A stretch of DNA of 64,000 nt from contig NZ_BMUZ01000003.1 in NCBI RefSeq assembly GCF_014650455.1, positions 310,001 through 374,000 of the forward strand, written 5' to 3'. The notes beneath the pieces were generated by a model. That model was not told the origin of the DNA. It saw only the letters and a program-made list of their open reading frames with translations, and searched no databases. Positions 46,301-54,350 of this stretch are shown one piece after another. Within the stretch, counting starts at the first letter, position 1. The number at the start of each line of letters is the position of its first letter. The stretch comes from Streptomyces xanthochromogenes. Lineage in GTDB: Bacteria; Actinomycetota; Actinomycetes; Streptomycetales; Streptomycetaceae. The position numbers and the translations under genes are program-made.

Positions 46301-46450
46301 CCTGCGGGCTTCAAGTTCACCCCCGCGAGCAATGGAACGGCGACCATCACCGGCACCACCCTGGTTCCCGGCACCTTCCACCTCACACTCACCGCCAAGA
46401 ACTCGGCGGGCACCACCACCCAGCCCTTCACACTCACCGTGAACCTGTAG
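43346..46450 (+). CDS. Secreted CE18/Agd3-like deacetylase with FN3 insert and Ig repeats
   Basis: A 1034-residue exported protein; GTG 43346 lies seven bases after GGGGAG and opens a signal peptide ending about residue 27 (STQASAAP). Residues about 35-230 form an N-terminal domain beginning LDLKVLLIGGSPGDPTTLAW. A catalytic-looking domain has YFGQDVDDVFIADNEW (about 253-268) and INHTWSHM (about 386-393), the Asp-Asp and His-x3-His pattern of CE18 / Agd3-like polysaccharide deacetylases. Residues about 412-527 look like a fibronectin-III-type insert inside that domain, which then continues with FSPHSVVTGEHSGLENPNMP. Two Ig-like repeats (about 858-1034) end the protein. It may deacetylate an amino-sugar polymer outside the cell. 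Confidence 0.75.
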   Translation: MIRRAARWAVAGAAAFALSISTQASAAPAFADTPPQLDLKVLLIGGSPGDPTTLAWQNALDTEGVAYSVVSANGDVGSETVSLPTLSSGTHGYYNGVVFADSPAWFSSGQLTALDGYEASFGVRQVDGYVYPSASVGLTPVGSGAMSGTAQLTSSGLTALPQLKGPVPFEAGSYGYPAAPVSGAPVTPWLQNAAGQTLAAVYQHPTTDAQSGVAELALAFNYNATQLPWLLLAPGLINWVTQNTHLGLYRNYFGQDVDDVFIADNEWSNKHQCTPAATDPNDVLCPPGVGGNAADAPPDTQMSAADVDYVANWEKQTGIKLELAFNAIGACTTPTAADASNANCSGSTAVNGTTYTDPGQTVDPAYPNDAAFVNELLKQQASFNWINHTWSHMFLGCTVAAPQPADVPVPGTGGSLTSGGYSYEVTAATAYGESEPSTPQQITVAANGSVALSWPDAPNGGGPSLAQLESRYSGGTGFWGYNVYRAPAGSTGFGLVGQVKEDPAGAATSYSFTDTGATSPGGGPGSTATYPTATDPGIGCANAAGWVPAVGTTADSSIEQEIGLNDAFAANNGLTGFSPHSVVTGEHSGLENPNMPKAFADTGVGVFGADASRQPQSYTIDGTSSGGTANSAASAPRYPSNIYYNAANWADELNEYNTAYVASGSSIGDGQYPAETGKCSDTPSTTCTTTPATEASVLASESRIMLGHVLADDPRMNYAHQSNLIGPASKTVGGVTSDYGYTLLTLLSNMQAQYGSWSTAPLVQMTDATQSQVLAESAAWTTAKKAATVTASVQNGSVVISNAGGSAVSVPVTVPAGSTVNGADFGESYGGTRSAWTPVGAGSSVTVTVPADGNTPGTAPVITSPATASAKVGTAFSATVTTTGTPVPTLTETGALPSGLTFKDNGNGTATVSGTPGAGSGGSYPLTINAANSAGKATSALTLTVTESPAFTSKSSAVATFLTPFTFKVTTTGSPAATLTESGALPAGFKFTPASNGTATITGTTLVPGTFHLTLTAKNSAGTTTQPFTLTVNL

Positions 46451-46465
46451 GGCCGCCCCGCCGAT

Positions 46466-46507
46466 ACAGCACGGTCCGCCGCGCGGGTGCGCGACGGACC
46501 GTGCTGT
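46466..46507. terminator. Bidirectional hairpin terminator
   Basis: ACAGCACGGTCCG (46466-46478) pairs with CGGACCGTGCTGT (46495-46507), continued by an inner five-pair stem (CGCGC region) after one mismatch. It lies between convergent gene ends. Confidence 0.8.
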
Positions 46508-46547
46508 TCGGCCGCCCTCGATAAAGGCACTTCGTGGTGCGAGCGTG

Positions 46548-47195
46548 TTACTTGCGCCAGAACAGGTGGTGCGTCACCCCGCTCGGGCTGGGCACGACCT
46601 CCAGGTGGAAGCGGTCGAGCAACTCATCGGGCGCGTCCCAGAGGCGCAGTCCGGAACCGAGCTTCACGGGTGTCACCACCACGTGCATGGTGTCGACGAG
46701 GTCGGCGTCGAGGAACTGCCGGACGGTGGAGACTCCGCCGCCGAGCCGGACGTCCTTGCCCTGAGCCGCCTCCCGCGCCTGTTCGAGGATCGTTGCCGGG
46801 TCACCGGAGACGAAGTGGAACGTGGTGTCGGAGAGTGTGAGCGACGGACGCTCGTGGTGAGTCATGACGAACACCGGAGTGTGGAACGGAGGCTCGTCGC
46901 CCCACCAGCCGCGCCACTCGTGGTTCTGCCAGGGCCCGCGCTGGGGCCCGAACTTGTTGCGGCCCATGATCTCGGCGCCGATGTTGCGGGGGTAGTCCCG
47001 CGTCAGATAGTCGTCGAGGCCCCGGCTGCCCCCGCCGTCGGTACGCATGGGCCAGCTGGCCGTGGCACCGGCCCACGTGAACAGCTTCGAGGGATCGATG
47101 CCAGGGCCGAACGGGTTCTCAAGGGTCTGGTCCTCACCTGCACCGATGCCTTCACTTGAGACGGTGAAGTTCTGGACTCTCAACAACTGGGCCAT
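46548..47195 (-). CDS. DHFR-fold reductase
   Basis: A 215-residue protein of the RibD C-terminal/DHFR-like family: QLLRVQNFTVSSEGIGAGED, NIGAEIMGRNKFGPQRGPW, PVFVMTHHERPSL, VRLGGGVSTVRQFLDADLVD and VVVTPVKLGSGLRLWD. ATG 47195 follows AGGAGG closely. Cofactor is likely NADPH; the substrate is not known. It is one of three family members in this window. Confidence 0.9.
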   Translation of the reverse strand: MAQLLRVQNFTVSSEGIGAGEDQTLENPFGPGIDPSKLFTWAGATASWPMRTDGGGSRGLDDYLTRDYPRNIGAEIMGRNKFGPQRGPWQNHEWRGWWGDEPPFHTPVFVMTHHERPSLTLSDTTFHFVSGDPATILEQAREAAQGKDVRLGGGVSTVRQFLDADLVDTMHVVVTPVKLGSGLRLWDAPDELLDRFHLEVVPSPSGVTHHLFWRK

Positions 47196-47350
47196 CTGTT
47201 TCCTCCTGCGTGGGCGGTGATGACGAGATGACTCCCGGGGCCGCGCAAACTCATCGCCGAGTCCGCGACTGGCCAGGATTGTGGCACCGCGGTCATGCCG
47301 GAGGCCGCATTTCCTGGTCTCGGCCCAGTCGGTCCCAGCTGTTCGGACAT

Positions 47351-48616
47351 CTATTTCTGCCCGATTCGCTGTCGGCCCGTTCGCCGGGAGGCGGCCACGA
47401 CGGGAAAGGCGTACTCCCTCATGCGGAGCTCATAGACACGCACGGCATCCACGAGCGGCAACTCGGAGTCCGCGGCTTCGGTCAGGGTGCGTGTCAGCTC
47501 GGCGGCATCGCGGATCGCGGTGTTCGCGCCCATCGCCAGCACCGGGCTCATGGCATGGATGGCGTCACCGAGGAGGGTGACGGGGCCCGCCTCCCAGGGC
47601 GGAACGGGCCGTGCCGTGGAAATCCGCAAGGGGAAGAGCGAGTCGGGGTCCCACCGCTCCAGAAGACGGTGCACATCGGGGTGCCAGTCGTCGCCCACCA
47701 GACGTCCGGCCAGTTCTCGCAGGGCAGCACCGCCCAGACCCCGTAGCGTCGGGAAGGAGGGCATGTCGGGGTGGTCCGCCGGCGCTCCTACCAGGCAGGC
47801 GATGTAGTCGCCGACGGAGTCGAGCGGGACGGCCGGCGTGTGTGCCGGACCGGCCAGGCCCGGCGAGTGCGCGAACCGCACGGGCCCGAAGCCCACATGC
47901 GGGTTCCCCTGCCCGCCGGTCACCACGGTGAAGATGCTGTCGAACACCCACGGTGGCAGTGCGGCCGTGCTCCCGTTGGCTTCGGGACCCCGCGCACGCG
48001 ACTCGGTCGCTACCGACGGCGTGTCCAGCGAGATCTTCCCGTAGATCAGGCGCAGCCCTGCGTCCTCCACCACAGCCTGTGGGAGCAGCAGTTCACGCAC
48101 CTTCGAACCGACCCCGTCCGCGCCGACCAGGAGATCGGCACTCGCCTCGTGGCCGTCGGCGAACCGTGCGATGACCGTCCCGTCCCGTTTTCTCTCCCAG
48201 CTCAGCAGTTCCGCGCCGCAGTGCACGGTGTCCGCCAGGCCGAAGAGCAGGATCTGGCGCAGAGTCGGGCGGTTGAACGCGTACGAGCGGTGGGGGCGCG
48301 CCGTACCGTCGGACGCGTTGGAACTCGGCCCGGTGGGCCGGTCGGTGAGCACGCCGAGGTGTCGGTCGCGGACGGAGACGCGAGCGGGCGGCGCGGCCGC
48401 GGTGGCGAGGCCCAGCCGGAAGAGGTGCTCCGGCAGGCAGCTTTCCAGGCCCGCGAGCCCCGGCTCGTCGAGTTGCACGCGGTAGCCCTGCGGTCGGGCG
48501 TCCGGGTGTGGGTCCCGCTCGTACACGGCCACGTCGAAGCCGCGGGCGCGCAGACCGTGGGCGAGGGTGAGGCCGCCGAGTCCGGCGCCGACGATGATGA
48601 CACGGTGTTGGTGCAC
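47351..48616 (-). CDS. FAD-dependent monooxygenase (class A)
   Basis: A 421-residue flavoprotein starting at GTG 48616. The N-terminal Rossmann motif is RVIIVGAGLGGLTLAHGLRA with VAVYERDP, the middle motif LLVGADGVGSKVRELLLPQ holds the DG signature, and the FAD-contact motif VTLLGDAIHAMSPVLAMGAN closes the domain. Compared with TetX, the Pro-Val-Leu-Ala-Met segment is a variant but keeps the fold. It probably hydroxylates an aromatic or polyketide compound. No regulator gene is adjacent except the LysR that lies upstream. Confidence 0.9.
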   Translation of the reverse strand: MHQHRVIIVGAGLGGLTLAHGLRARGFDVAVYERDPHPDARPQGYRVQLDEPGLAGLESCLPEHLFRLGLATAAAPPARVSVRDRHLGVLTDRPTGPSSNASDGTARPHRSYAFNRPTLRQILLFGLADTVHCGAELLSWERKRDGTVIARFADGHEASADLLVGADGVGSKVRELLLPQAVVEDAGLRLIYGKISLDTPSVATESRARGPEANGSTAALPPWVFDSIFTVVTGGQGNPHVGFGPVRFAHSPGLAGPAHTPAVPLDSVGDYIACLVGAPADHPDMPSFPTLRGLGGAALRELAGRLVGDDWHPDVHRLLERWDPDSLFPLRISTARPVPPWEAGPVTLLGDAIHAMSPVLAMGANTAIRDAAELTRTLTEAADSELPLVDAVRVYELRMREYAFPVVAASRRTGRQRIGQK

Positions 48617-48877
48617 AGTCTTCTGCCTTCGTTGTGGTCACGAAGGAAGCACTGGGTTCCGCGAAGGGAACAAACACCGGGAGGGCGCCGCTCAGAAACA
48701 CCATTCAGGAGCGATTTTTTGCGCGTTCCATTGAATCTGAAGACACCGTAGCAGTGAGCCTCCCTGTGTCGGCCGGCGGATGCCCGCCGATGCGGCGTCG
48801 GCGTAGCGGATCAGATCCGATCGGTTCCAACTGGGGCGCGGGTCCGAGCAGTTGGTCGTGACGCGACGCGTGCGTTC

Positions 48878-49753
48878 CTAGTCGGGCCGCAACGCCGCGA
48901 GGAGCTTGCTGCGCAGGAGTTGTACCGCTGGGAAGTGCTGGCCCCGGCGGGCGATGAGTCCGAGCCGGGCGTGGGTGGCGGCGTCAGCGAGCGGGATGCT
49001 CCGCAGACCGGTGCCCTGCGTGGAGGACGAGCTGAGAACGGCGACACCGGCACCGCGTTCGGCGAGGTGGAGCAGGGTGGCCGGGGAGCTGGCGTCGATG
49101 TCCACGCGCGGGTCGAGGCCGATTCTGCGACAGGAGTCCTCGTAGGCGGACCGGATGCCGGTGCCGGAGGACAGAGAGAGGATCTTGTGACCTCGTAGGT
49201 CGGCGAGGCGCAGTTCCGCCCGGTCGAGGGGGTGGCCGACCGGGACGAGGGTGGTGATCGGCTCGTCGAGGACGACGCTCACCTCAAGACCCGGGGCGAC
49301 GTCGCCCGCGTAGCCGATCAGGGCCAGATCGAGGGAGCTGGAGAGCACCCGGGTCTGGAGCTCGTCGGAGTGGTCCTCGTGGAGGCTGAGCTCGATACCG
49401 GGGTGGGTGCGGCCGAGGTCGGCGACGGTGTCGAGGAACGGCGAGATCGAGCAGCCCATGATCATTCCGAGCCTGATCCTGCCGCGGACGGCGTTGCCGA
49501 ACTCGGCGGCGGTGTGCTGGATGGCTTCGAGGGTGGCGAGGGCGTTCTTCGCGAGGGGCAGTACGGCCTCGCCTGCTGGGGTGAGGCGGATTCGACGGCC
49601 GGAGCGGTCGAGGAGCTGTTGCCCCAACTCGGCCTCCAGCTTGGCCACTTGGGTGCTGATACCGGACTGGCTGACGTGCAGGCGCTGGGCGGCGGCGGTG
49701 AAGGTGCCCTCGTCCATGATCGCGGCGAAGTAGCGCAGCTGATGTATCTCCAT
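48878..49753 (-). CDS. LysR-family regulator (CynR/CysB-like)
   Basis: A 291-residue regulator starting MEIHQLRYFAAIMDEGTFTA with AAQRLHVSQSGISTQVAKLE and LDRSGRRIRLTPAG, then GRIRLGMIMGCSISPFLDTV in the effector domain. It is divergent from a SnoaL-like gene 70 bp away; the gap is AT-rich (ACCAATAATGATAGGTGCCA and on). It is the probable regulator of the SnoaL-like gene and possibly of the monooxygenase behind it. Confidence 0.93.
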   Translation of the reverse strand: MEIHQLRYFAAIMDEGTFTAAAQRLHVSQSGISTQVAKLEAELGQQLLDRSGRRIRLTPAGEAVLPLAKNALATLEAIQHTAAEFGNAVRGRIRLGMIMGCSISPFLDTVADLGRTHPGIELSLHEDHSDELQTRVLSSSLDLALIGYAGDVAPGLEVSVVLDEPITTLVPVGHPLDRAELRLADLRGHKILSLSSGTGIRSAYEDSCRRIGLDPRVDIDASSPATLLHLAERGAGVAVLSSSSTQGTGLRSIPLADAATHARLGLIARRGQHFPAVQLLRSKLLAALRPD

Positions 49754-49823
49754 AACCAATAATGATAGGTGCCATATCAGGTATCTGTTGGACGGATGGA
49801 TGCGGTGGCTGGAGGATGGACCC

Positions 49824-50192
49824 ATGACCACGACGAAGAGTGCACGAGAGCTTGCCGAGGCCTATTTCACCGCCTGGGAGGCGGGCGACTTCGAGACCTT
49901 GCGGGGGGTGCTGGCCGAGGATGTCGACTTCGCCGGGACGCTCGGGACGGCGTCCGGGGTGGAGGAGGCGCTCGCCGGACTGAAGGGGCTCGGCCAGGTC
50001 CTGGAGAAGATCGACGTGAAGGTGCGAGTGGCGGACGGCGACGAGGCGATCACCTGGTTCGACCTGCACACAAGCGTCGCGCCGCCCACCCCCACGGCGA
50101 ACTGGATGCACATCCGGGACGGGAAGGTCGCCCGGATCCGAGTGACCTTCGACCCTCGCGGACTGCTGGCGGGATTCGAGCGGCAGAACTGA
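49824..50192 (+). CDS. SnoaL-like / nuclear-transport-factor-2 fold protein
   Basis: A 122-residue protein starting at ATG 49824. It has the cone fold pattern ELAEAYFTAWEAGDFETLRG, LAEDVDFAGTLGTASG, WFDLHTSVAPPTPTANWMHI and GKVARIRVTFDPRGLL typical of SnoaL-like isomerases and hydrolases. It stands opposite a LysR gene and is probably controlled by it. The family covers many reactions, so no substrate is given. Confidence 0.88.
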   Translation: MTTTKSARELAEAYFTAWEAGDFETLRGVLAEDVDFAGTLGTASGVEEALAGLKGLGQVLEKIDVKVRVADGDEAITWFDLHTSVAPPTPTANWMHIRDGKVARIRVTFDPRGLLAGFERQN

Positions 50193-50312
50193 ACGACGGG
50201 ACCTTCGGGACGCCATCGAGCGCCTCAACAGCACTTCTGTACAACGCCGTTGAGGCCCTGGCGATTGCGGGCGGTCACTACCCGTGCGGGCCGTGTGAGA
50301 ATCGTGTCCGCC

Positions 50313-50341
50313 GTTCAAATTTTGCCCACAAAAAATTGAAC
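50313..50341. repeat. AT-rich inverted repeat upstream of the NlpC/P60 gene
   Basis: GTTCAAATTTTG (50313-50324) and CAAAAAATTGAAC (50329-50341) are near-perfect inverted copies around CCCA. Such an AT-rich dyad is rare in this window. It may be a terminator for the SnoaL-like gene or an operator for the hydrolase. Confidence 0.6.
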
Positions 50342-50469
50342 AGATCACAACCTGGTCACTAAGGTCACGTCTCGAACCTTCGCGCGACCAGCCACCCAGC
50401 AGGGGTGTCGGCGAAGAGGCCGCCATGGCAGGGTAGTTCGGCGGCTCTGAGAAGAAGGAGCTGCCTCCC

Positions 50470-51498
50470 GTGGGGTCTCATCGCCGTCCCAGACAAGCCG
50501 GCCGCGCCCGTGTCACCGTTCTCACGGCGACGGCCGCCGCAGCCGTCGCGCTCAGTTCCCAGGTCGCCGAGGCCGCGCCTGCCAAACCGAGCAAGGACGA
50601 AGTGAAGTCGAAGGTCGACGAGCTCTACCACCAGGCGGAGAAGGCCACCGACGAATACAACGGGGCCAACGAGAAGCAGGCCGCTCTACAGAAGGAAGTG
50701 ACCTCGCTCCAGGAGGAGGCGGCACGCCGACAGGCCGATCTCAACTCCCTGCGCACCAGCATCGGTTCACTCGCCAGTGCCCAGTACCGGACGGGCGGCA
50801 TCGACCCGGCCGTCGCCCTCTTCCTCTCCGCCAACCCGGACACCTATCTCGACAAGGCGTCCTCGATGGACCAGTTGGGCGGCAGACAGGCGGAAGCACT
50901 GCGGACGCTGCAGGCCAAGCAGCGGGTCCTGGCGCAGAAGCGGGCCGAGGCCACCCGAAAGACGGCTGAACTCTCCGACGTCCGCAAGACGGTCGGCGAG
51001 CGGAAGAAGGCGTACCAGGGCAAGCTCGCCGAGGCCCAGAAGCTCCTCAACAGCCTCACCGCCGCCGAGCGCACCGAATTGCAGCAGGAGGAGAAGCGCG
51101 CCAGCCGCAGCGCCGGCGAGCGCGTCGACCTGGGCCAGGAGAAGCCCGCTTCCGGGCGCGGCTACGCCGCCTTGCAGGCCGCCGCTACGCAGATAGGCAA
51201 GCCGTACCAGTCCGGCCACGAGGGCCCCGACTCCTACGACTGCTCGGGCCTGACCCAGTGGGCCTTCGGCCAGGTGAACGTCCACATATCGCGCGTCACC
51301 TTCACACAGATCAACGAGGGCAGTTCGGTCGGCTTCAGTCAACTGGCCCCCGGCGACCTGGTCTTCTTCAACAACCTTCAGCACGTCGGGTTCTACGCGG
51401 GCAACGGCATGGTGCTGCACGCACCGAAGCCCGGAGCGTCGGTGCGTTACGAGAAGATGAGCTACCTGGGCAGCTTCTACGGAGCCCGGCGCATCTGA
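50470..51498 (+). CDS. Secreted NlpC/P60 peptidoglycan hydrolase with coiled-coil
   Basis: A 342-residue exported enzyme; GTG 50470 lies nine bases after AAGGAG. A Sec signal (about 1-35) is followed by a long helical coiled-coil (about 45-210, with KQAALQKEVTSLQEEAARR) and a C-terminal NlpC/P60 domain from about 230. The catalytic set is SYDCSGLTQWAF with the Cys, HVGFYAGNGMVLHAPKPG with the His, and a further polar residue. Such RipA/CwlO-like hydrolases cut stem peptides in the cell wall. A 270-bp leader lies upstream; no riboswitch consensus was recognised in it. Confidence 0.93.
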   Translation: MGSHRRPRQAGRARVTVLTATAAAAVALSSQVAEAAPAKPSKDEVKSKVDELYHQAEKATDEYNGANEKQAALQKEVTSLQEEAARRQADLNSLRTSIGSLASAQYRTGGIDPAVALFLSANPDTYLDKASSMDQLGGRQAEALRTLQAKQRVLAQKRAEATRKTAELSDVRKTVGERKKAYQGKLAEAQKLLNSLTAAERTELQQEEKRASRSAGERVDLGQEKPASGRGYAALQAAATQIGKPYQSGHEGPDSYDCSGLTQWAFGQVNVHISRVTFTQINEGSSVGFSQLAPGDLVFFNNLQHVGFYAGNGMVLHAPKPGASVRYEKMSYLGSFYGARRI

Positions 51499-51509
51499 CG
51501 CCTGCCCAC

Positions 51510-51534
51510 CCCCTCGGCCGGAGCGGCCGAGGGG
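51510..51534. terminator. Hairpin terminator between NlpC/P60 and PlsC genes
   Basis: CCCCTCGGCCG (51510-51520) and CGGCCGAGGGG (51524-51534) form an 11-bp perfect stem with a GAG loop, 12 bp after the hydrolase stop. Confidence 0.8.
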
Positions 51535-51578
51535 AGGCAGCCCCGTACTTCACGGCGCACTCTCTGTCGGACGCTCGG

Positions 51579-52634
51579 CTAGGGCACGGCGGGCGGAGCC
51601 GGAGCGGGTTCGTTCCACTCGTGGGCGATCCAGGCGTCCACGCGCGACCACTGGTCGGTGAGCCAGGACTCGCGGGCCGGCCGTTCCGCCGGTATCGCGT
51701 GGTCGGGCACGCTCCACCAAGTGGCTTTTACCGCCTCACGCAGAGGGATCGACTGCCACAGTCGGGTCGGCGAGTCGATGTGGTCGAGGCCCGTGTGCGC
51801 GACGAAGACGACAGCGGCCCCGGCGTCGCCCGCCCCGGACAGCGCCGCCAGCGAGCCCTCCATCCGCGGCGGCAGCACATGCTGCTGGCGCCGGGCACGA
51901 GCCGCTCGGCGGAACTGGCCGGTGCGGTTGAGCCAGCCGATGGCCCGCCGCCTGCGGCGCTCGGTGAAGTTGCCGCCCTCGGGGAACACCACCAGCGCGT
52001 CTCCCGGGTGCAACCCGGCCGCCAACGCTCCGATGGCGTCCGAGGTTCCCGCTTCCGCCCGACGCGGGACGAAGCAGTGCGGCAACCGGCTGAGCACGAT
52101 GTCCAGGCACGGGTCCCAGCGGAGGAACTGCTTGAGGACCACCTGGGGGCGCAGTCCGGCCCCGCAGAGAAGGCCGTGCACCAACAGGATCGAGTCCCCG
52201 GGTCCGGCGTGACGCGCGAAGACCACTATGCCGTCGCGCGGCCGGTCCGTCATCGACGGGATCGGCGGGTCGACCTCCACCCGCAGCGAGAAGAGCTGAC
52301 GCGAGCATGCGACCAGGAACGCCAACAGCCGCTCCAGTACACGGTAGTTGAGCGTTGTCAGCCGCTCGTCCCGCTCCCGGCCGCCACCCAGGCAGCGCAG
52401 CCGGACCACGCCTGCCGCGAGCACTCCGGCAAGGTCGGCTACGAGGTACATCAGGGCGTAGAGAGCCAGCCGTTGTGGCTGCCATCTGCGTCCGGAACGT
52501 CCGGCAAGCAGAGACAGCGGGGCGAGCACCACCGTCACGATCAGCAGGGCCGCGGCGACGGGAATCAGGATGACGAGCGCCGGCACGCTGACACATCGTC
52601 TGGCCACATCACGTGGGCCGACGGCGCCGCTCAC
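51579..52634 (-). CDS. Membrane acyltransferase, PlsC/LPLAT-like
   Basis: A 351-residue protein. Two or three hydrophobic segments are at the N terminus (VSVPALVILIPVAAALLIVT). The acyltransferase motifs are VVFARHAGPGDSILLVHGL (the HX4D box as HAGPGD), and ALVVFPEGGNFTERRRR (the EGT-like box). This is a lysophosphatidic-acid-type acyltransferase fold. It begins at a GTG that overlaps the patatin stop as GTGA, so the two are translationally coupled. Together they could remodel membrane lipids: the patatin removes an acyl chain and this enzyme adds one. Confidence 0.88.
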   Translation of the reverse strand: MSGAVGPRDVARRCVSVPALVILIPVAAALLIVTVVLAPLSLLAGRSGRRWQPQRLALYALMYLVADLAGVLAAGVVRLRCLGGGRERDERLTTLNYRVLERLLAFLVACSRQLFSLRVEVDPPIPSMTDRPRDGIVVFARHAGPGDSILLVHGLLCGAGLRPQVVLKQFLRWDPCLDIVLSRLPHCFVPRRAEAGTSDAIGALAAGLHPGDALVVFPEGGNFTERRRRRAIGWLNRTGQFRRAARARRQQHVLPPRMEGSLAALSGAGDAGAAVVFVAHTGLDHIDSPTRLWQSIPLREAVKATWWSVPDHAIPAERPARESWLTDQWSRVDAWIAHEWNEPAPAPPAVP

Positions 52635-53641
52635 GGGGCTTCGTCCGTACGCGGTACGACCAGGCCGCTTCCGGTCCCGCGCGATTCGTGCGTACGCGGT
52701 TCATCCACTCCGCTGCCGCCTCCGCGCGCTTCGTCCGTACGGGGCTTCCTCTCTGCGCCGGACTTGCCGGCGGCTTCCAAGTAGGCGGCCGTCGCTTCGT
52801 ACGCCAAATCCATGCGCCGCCCGGAGAGGCCGAAGTCGCGGTGCCGGAACTTCCGGCCCGCGAGGTCCTCCCCCTTGCCGGACGCCGCCCCCGTGGGCAG
52901 CAGGTGCACCTCGACGCCTTCGGGCAGGTCGGTCATGTCCCGGGTGAAACGGTGGCGGCGGGCGATCTCGAAGGCCACGGAGGCCACCTCCCAGGGTGCC
53001 CGGGGAACTTGCAGCGGCTGCTCGATGCGCCCGACCTGCAGCACGTAGACGGTGCGGGCTCCGGCGGCGACGGCACGGCCCACGGGGATGCTGTTGATCA
53101 GACCGCCGTCGAAGAAGTGCTCGCCGTCGACTTCGAGCGGCGGCAACAGGCCGGGTACCGCGCACGAGGCCATCACCGCGGGAACCAGGGGACCCTGGGT
53201 GAACCAGTGCTCGGCGGCGCTCTCGATGCCGGCCGCGACGCACTGGAAGGGCACATCGAGGTCCTCGATGCGCCGCGCCGGAAGCCAGGTCTCCAGGAGC
53301 TCGCGCAGGGGTGCGGAGGAGTAGACGTGGGTCCGGTTGCGGGCGGCGAGCCGGAGGCGCTGGAGCACCGAGCCGGAGAAGACGCCCGAGCGCCCCAGGC
53401 TCCCCCACAGCTCACCCAATTGGGTCACGGCCCGCATCGTGGGCTCTGCCGCGATGGCCGCGCCGTTGATCGCGCCCACGGACGTCCCGACCACCAGGTC
53501 CGGGCGGATTCCGGCCTCGATCAGCGCCCTGAGCATCCCGACTTCGTAGGCGCCGAGCGCCCCGCCTCCGCCCAGGACGAATGCGCAGCGGTAGTCCGTG
53601 CCCGGTCCATCGTGTTGCCGTGTCGCGGCTTCGTCGCCCAT
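52631..53641 (-). CDS. Patatin-like phospholipase
   Basis: A 336-residue protein. It has the patatin signature: LGGGGALGAYEVGMLRAL with the oxyanion Gly-rich loop, the nucleophile in VGTSVGAINGA and the Asp of DGGLINSIPVG. Family activity is lipid acyl hydrolysis at membranes. The C terminus carries a 15-residue tandem repeat (52634-52744). ATG 53641 is preferred over the GTG at 53677 since both lack a good ribosome site and 53641 is closer to the conserved region. It is coupled with the acyltransferase downstream. Confidence 0.9.
   Translation of the reverse strand: MGDEAATRQHDGPGTDYRCAFVLGGGGALGAYEVGMLRALIEAGIRPDLVVGTSVGAINGAAIAAEPTMRAVTQLGELWGSLGRSGVFSGSVLQRLRLAARNRTHVYSSAPLRELLETWLPARRIEDLDVPFQCVAAGIESAAEHWFTQGPLVPAVMASCAVPGLLPPLEVDGEHFFDGGLINSIPVGRAVAAGARTVYVLQVGRIEQPLQVPRAPWEVASVAFEIARRHRFTRDMTDLPEGVEVHLLPTGAASGKGEDLAGRKFRHRDFGLSGRRMDLAYEATAAYLEAAGKSGAERKPRTDEARGGGSGVDEPRTHESRGTGSGLVVPRTDEAP
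52634..52744. repeat. 45-bp tandem repeat in the 3' end of the patatin gene
   Basis: The encoded units PRTDEARGGGSGVDE, PRTHESRGTGSGLVV and the partial PRTDEAP repeat every 45 bp. The hydrophilic charged tail should be flexible. Confidence 0.75.
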
Positions 53642-53804
53642 ACCCCGCACCTGCCCCGTCCCGGCCACCCCATCCACGTCCCGCCCGGGCCCGCCTGCGC
53701 GCGCTGCTACAGCAGCTCCGCCGGATGGGCGGGCTCGGCTGCGGGCGGACCCTCGACGTGCCCGCGGTGCTTCGGGGTACGACGACGGGTCCGCCCGGCG
53801 AGCA

Positions 53805-54350
53805 TCAGGAGCGGCGGTCGCCGGGGATGCGCTCCAGGAGGCCGCGCAGGTCGTCCGCGTGCTCCTCCTCCTGTGCCAGCAGCTCCTCGAAGACCCGACG
53901 GGTGGTCACGTCCCCGTTGCCGAGCCACTGCACGATCTCGGTGTACGACGCCACGGCGACGCGCTCCGCGATCAGATCCTCCTTGATCATCTCGATCAGG
54001 TCGGTGCTGGCGTCGTACTCGGCGTGGGAACGCGAGGTGAGCGTGTCCGGGTTGAAGTCGGGTTCGCCGCCCAGTTGCACGATGCGCTCCGCGAGCTTGT
54101 CCGCGTGCTGCTGTTCCTCCTGCGCGTGCTCCAGGAACTCGGCGGCGACCGGCTCGGAGTAGAGCCCGGAGGCCGTGTAGTAGTGCCGCTTGTAGCGGAG
54201 GGTGCAGACGATTTCCGTGGCGAGCGCCTCGTTGAGCACGACCAGTACGCGTTCGAGGTCGGCCCCGTAGGCATCGGTCACAGGTCCCTGGTCGATCTGC
54301 TGACGCGCCCGGTCCCGGATCGTCTTGATGTCGGTCAGGAATTCGGCCAT
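53805..54350 (-). CDS. Ferritin-like (bacterioferritin-type) protein
   Basis: A 181-residue four-helix protein starting MAEFLTDIKTIRDRARQQID. Iron ligands are in ALATEIVCTLRYKRHYYTAS, LEHAQEEQQHADKLAERIVQ and FEELLAQEEEHADDLRGLLE, giving the repeated ExxH motifs of a diiron site. Its nearest look-alikes are actinobacterial bacterioferritin-like proteins that may store iron or act in stress. It stands alone, with an own promoter in the gap upstream. Confidence 0.9.
   Translation of the reverse strand: MAEFLTDIKTIRDRARQQIDQGPVTDAYGADLERVLVVLNEALATEIVCTLRYKRHYYTASGLYSEPVAAEFLEHAQEEQQHADKLAERIVQLGGEPDFNPDTLTSRSHAEYDASTDLIEMIKEDLIAERVAVASYTEIVQWLGNGDVTTRRVFEELLAQEEEHADDLRGLLERIPGDRRS

Noticed and set aside
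50193..50469. A possible cyclic di-AMP riboswitch before the NlpC/P60 gene
   Set aside because: Such genes often have one in streptomycetes, but I could not find the conserved motif of that riboswitch in the leader.
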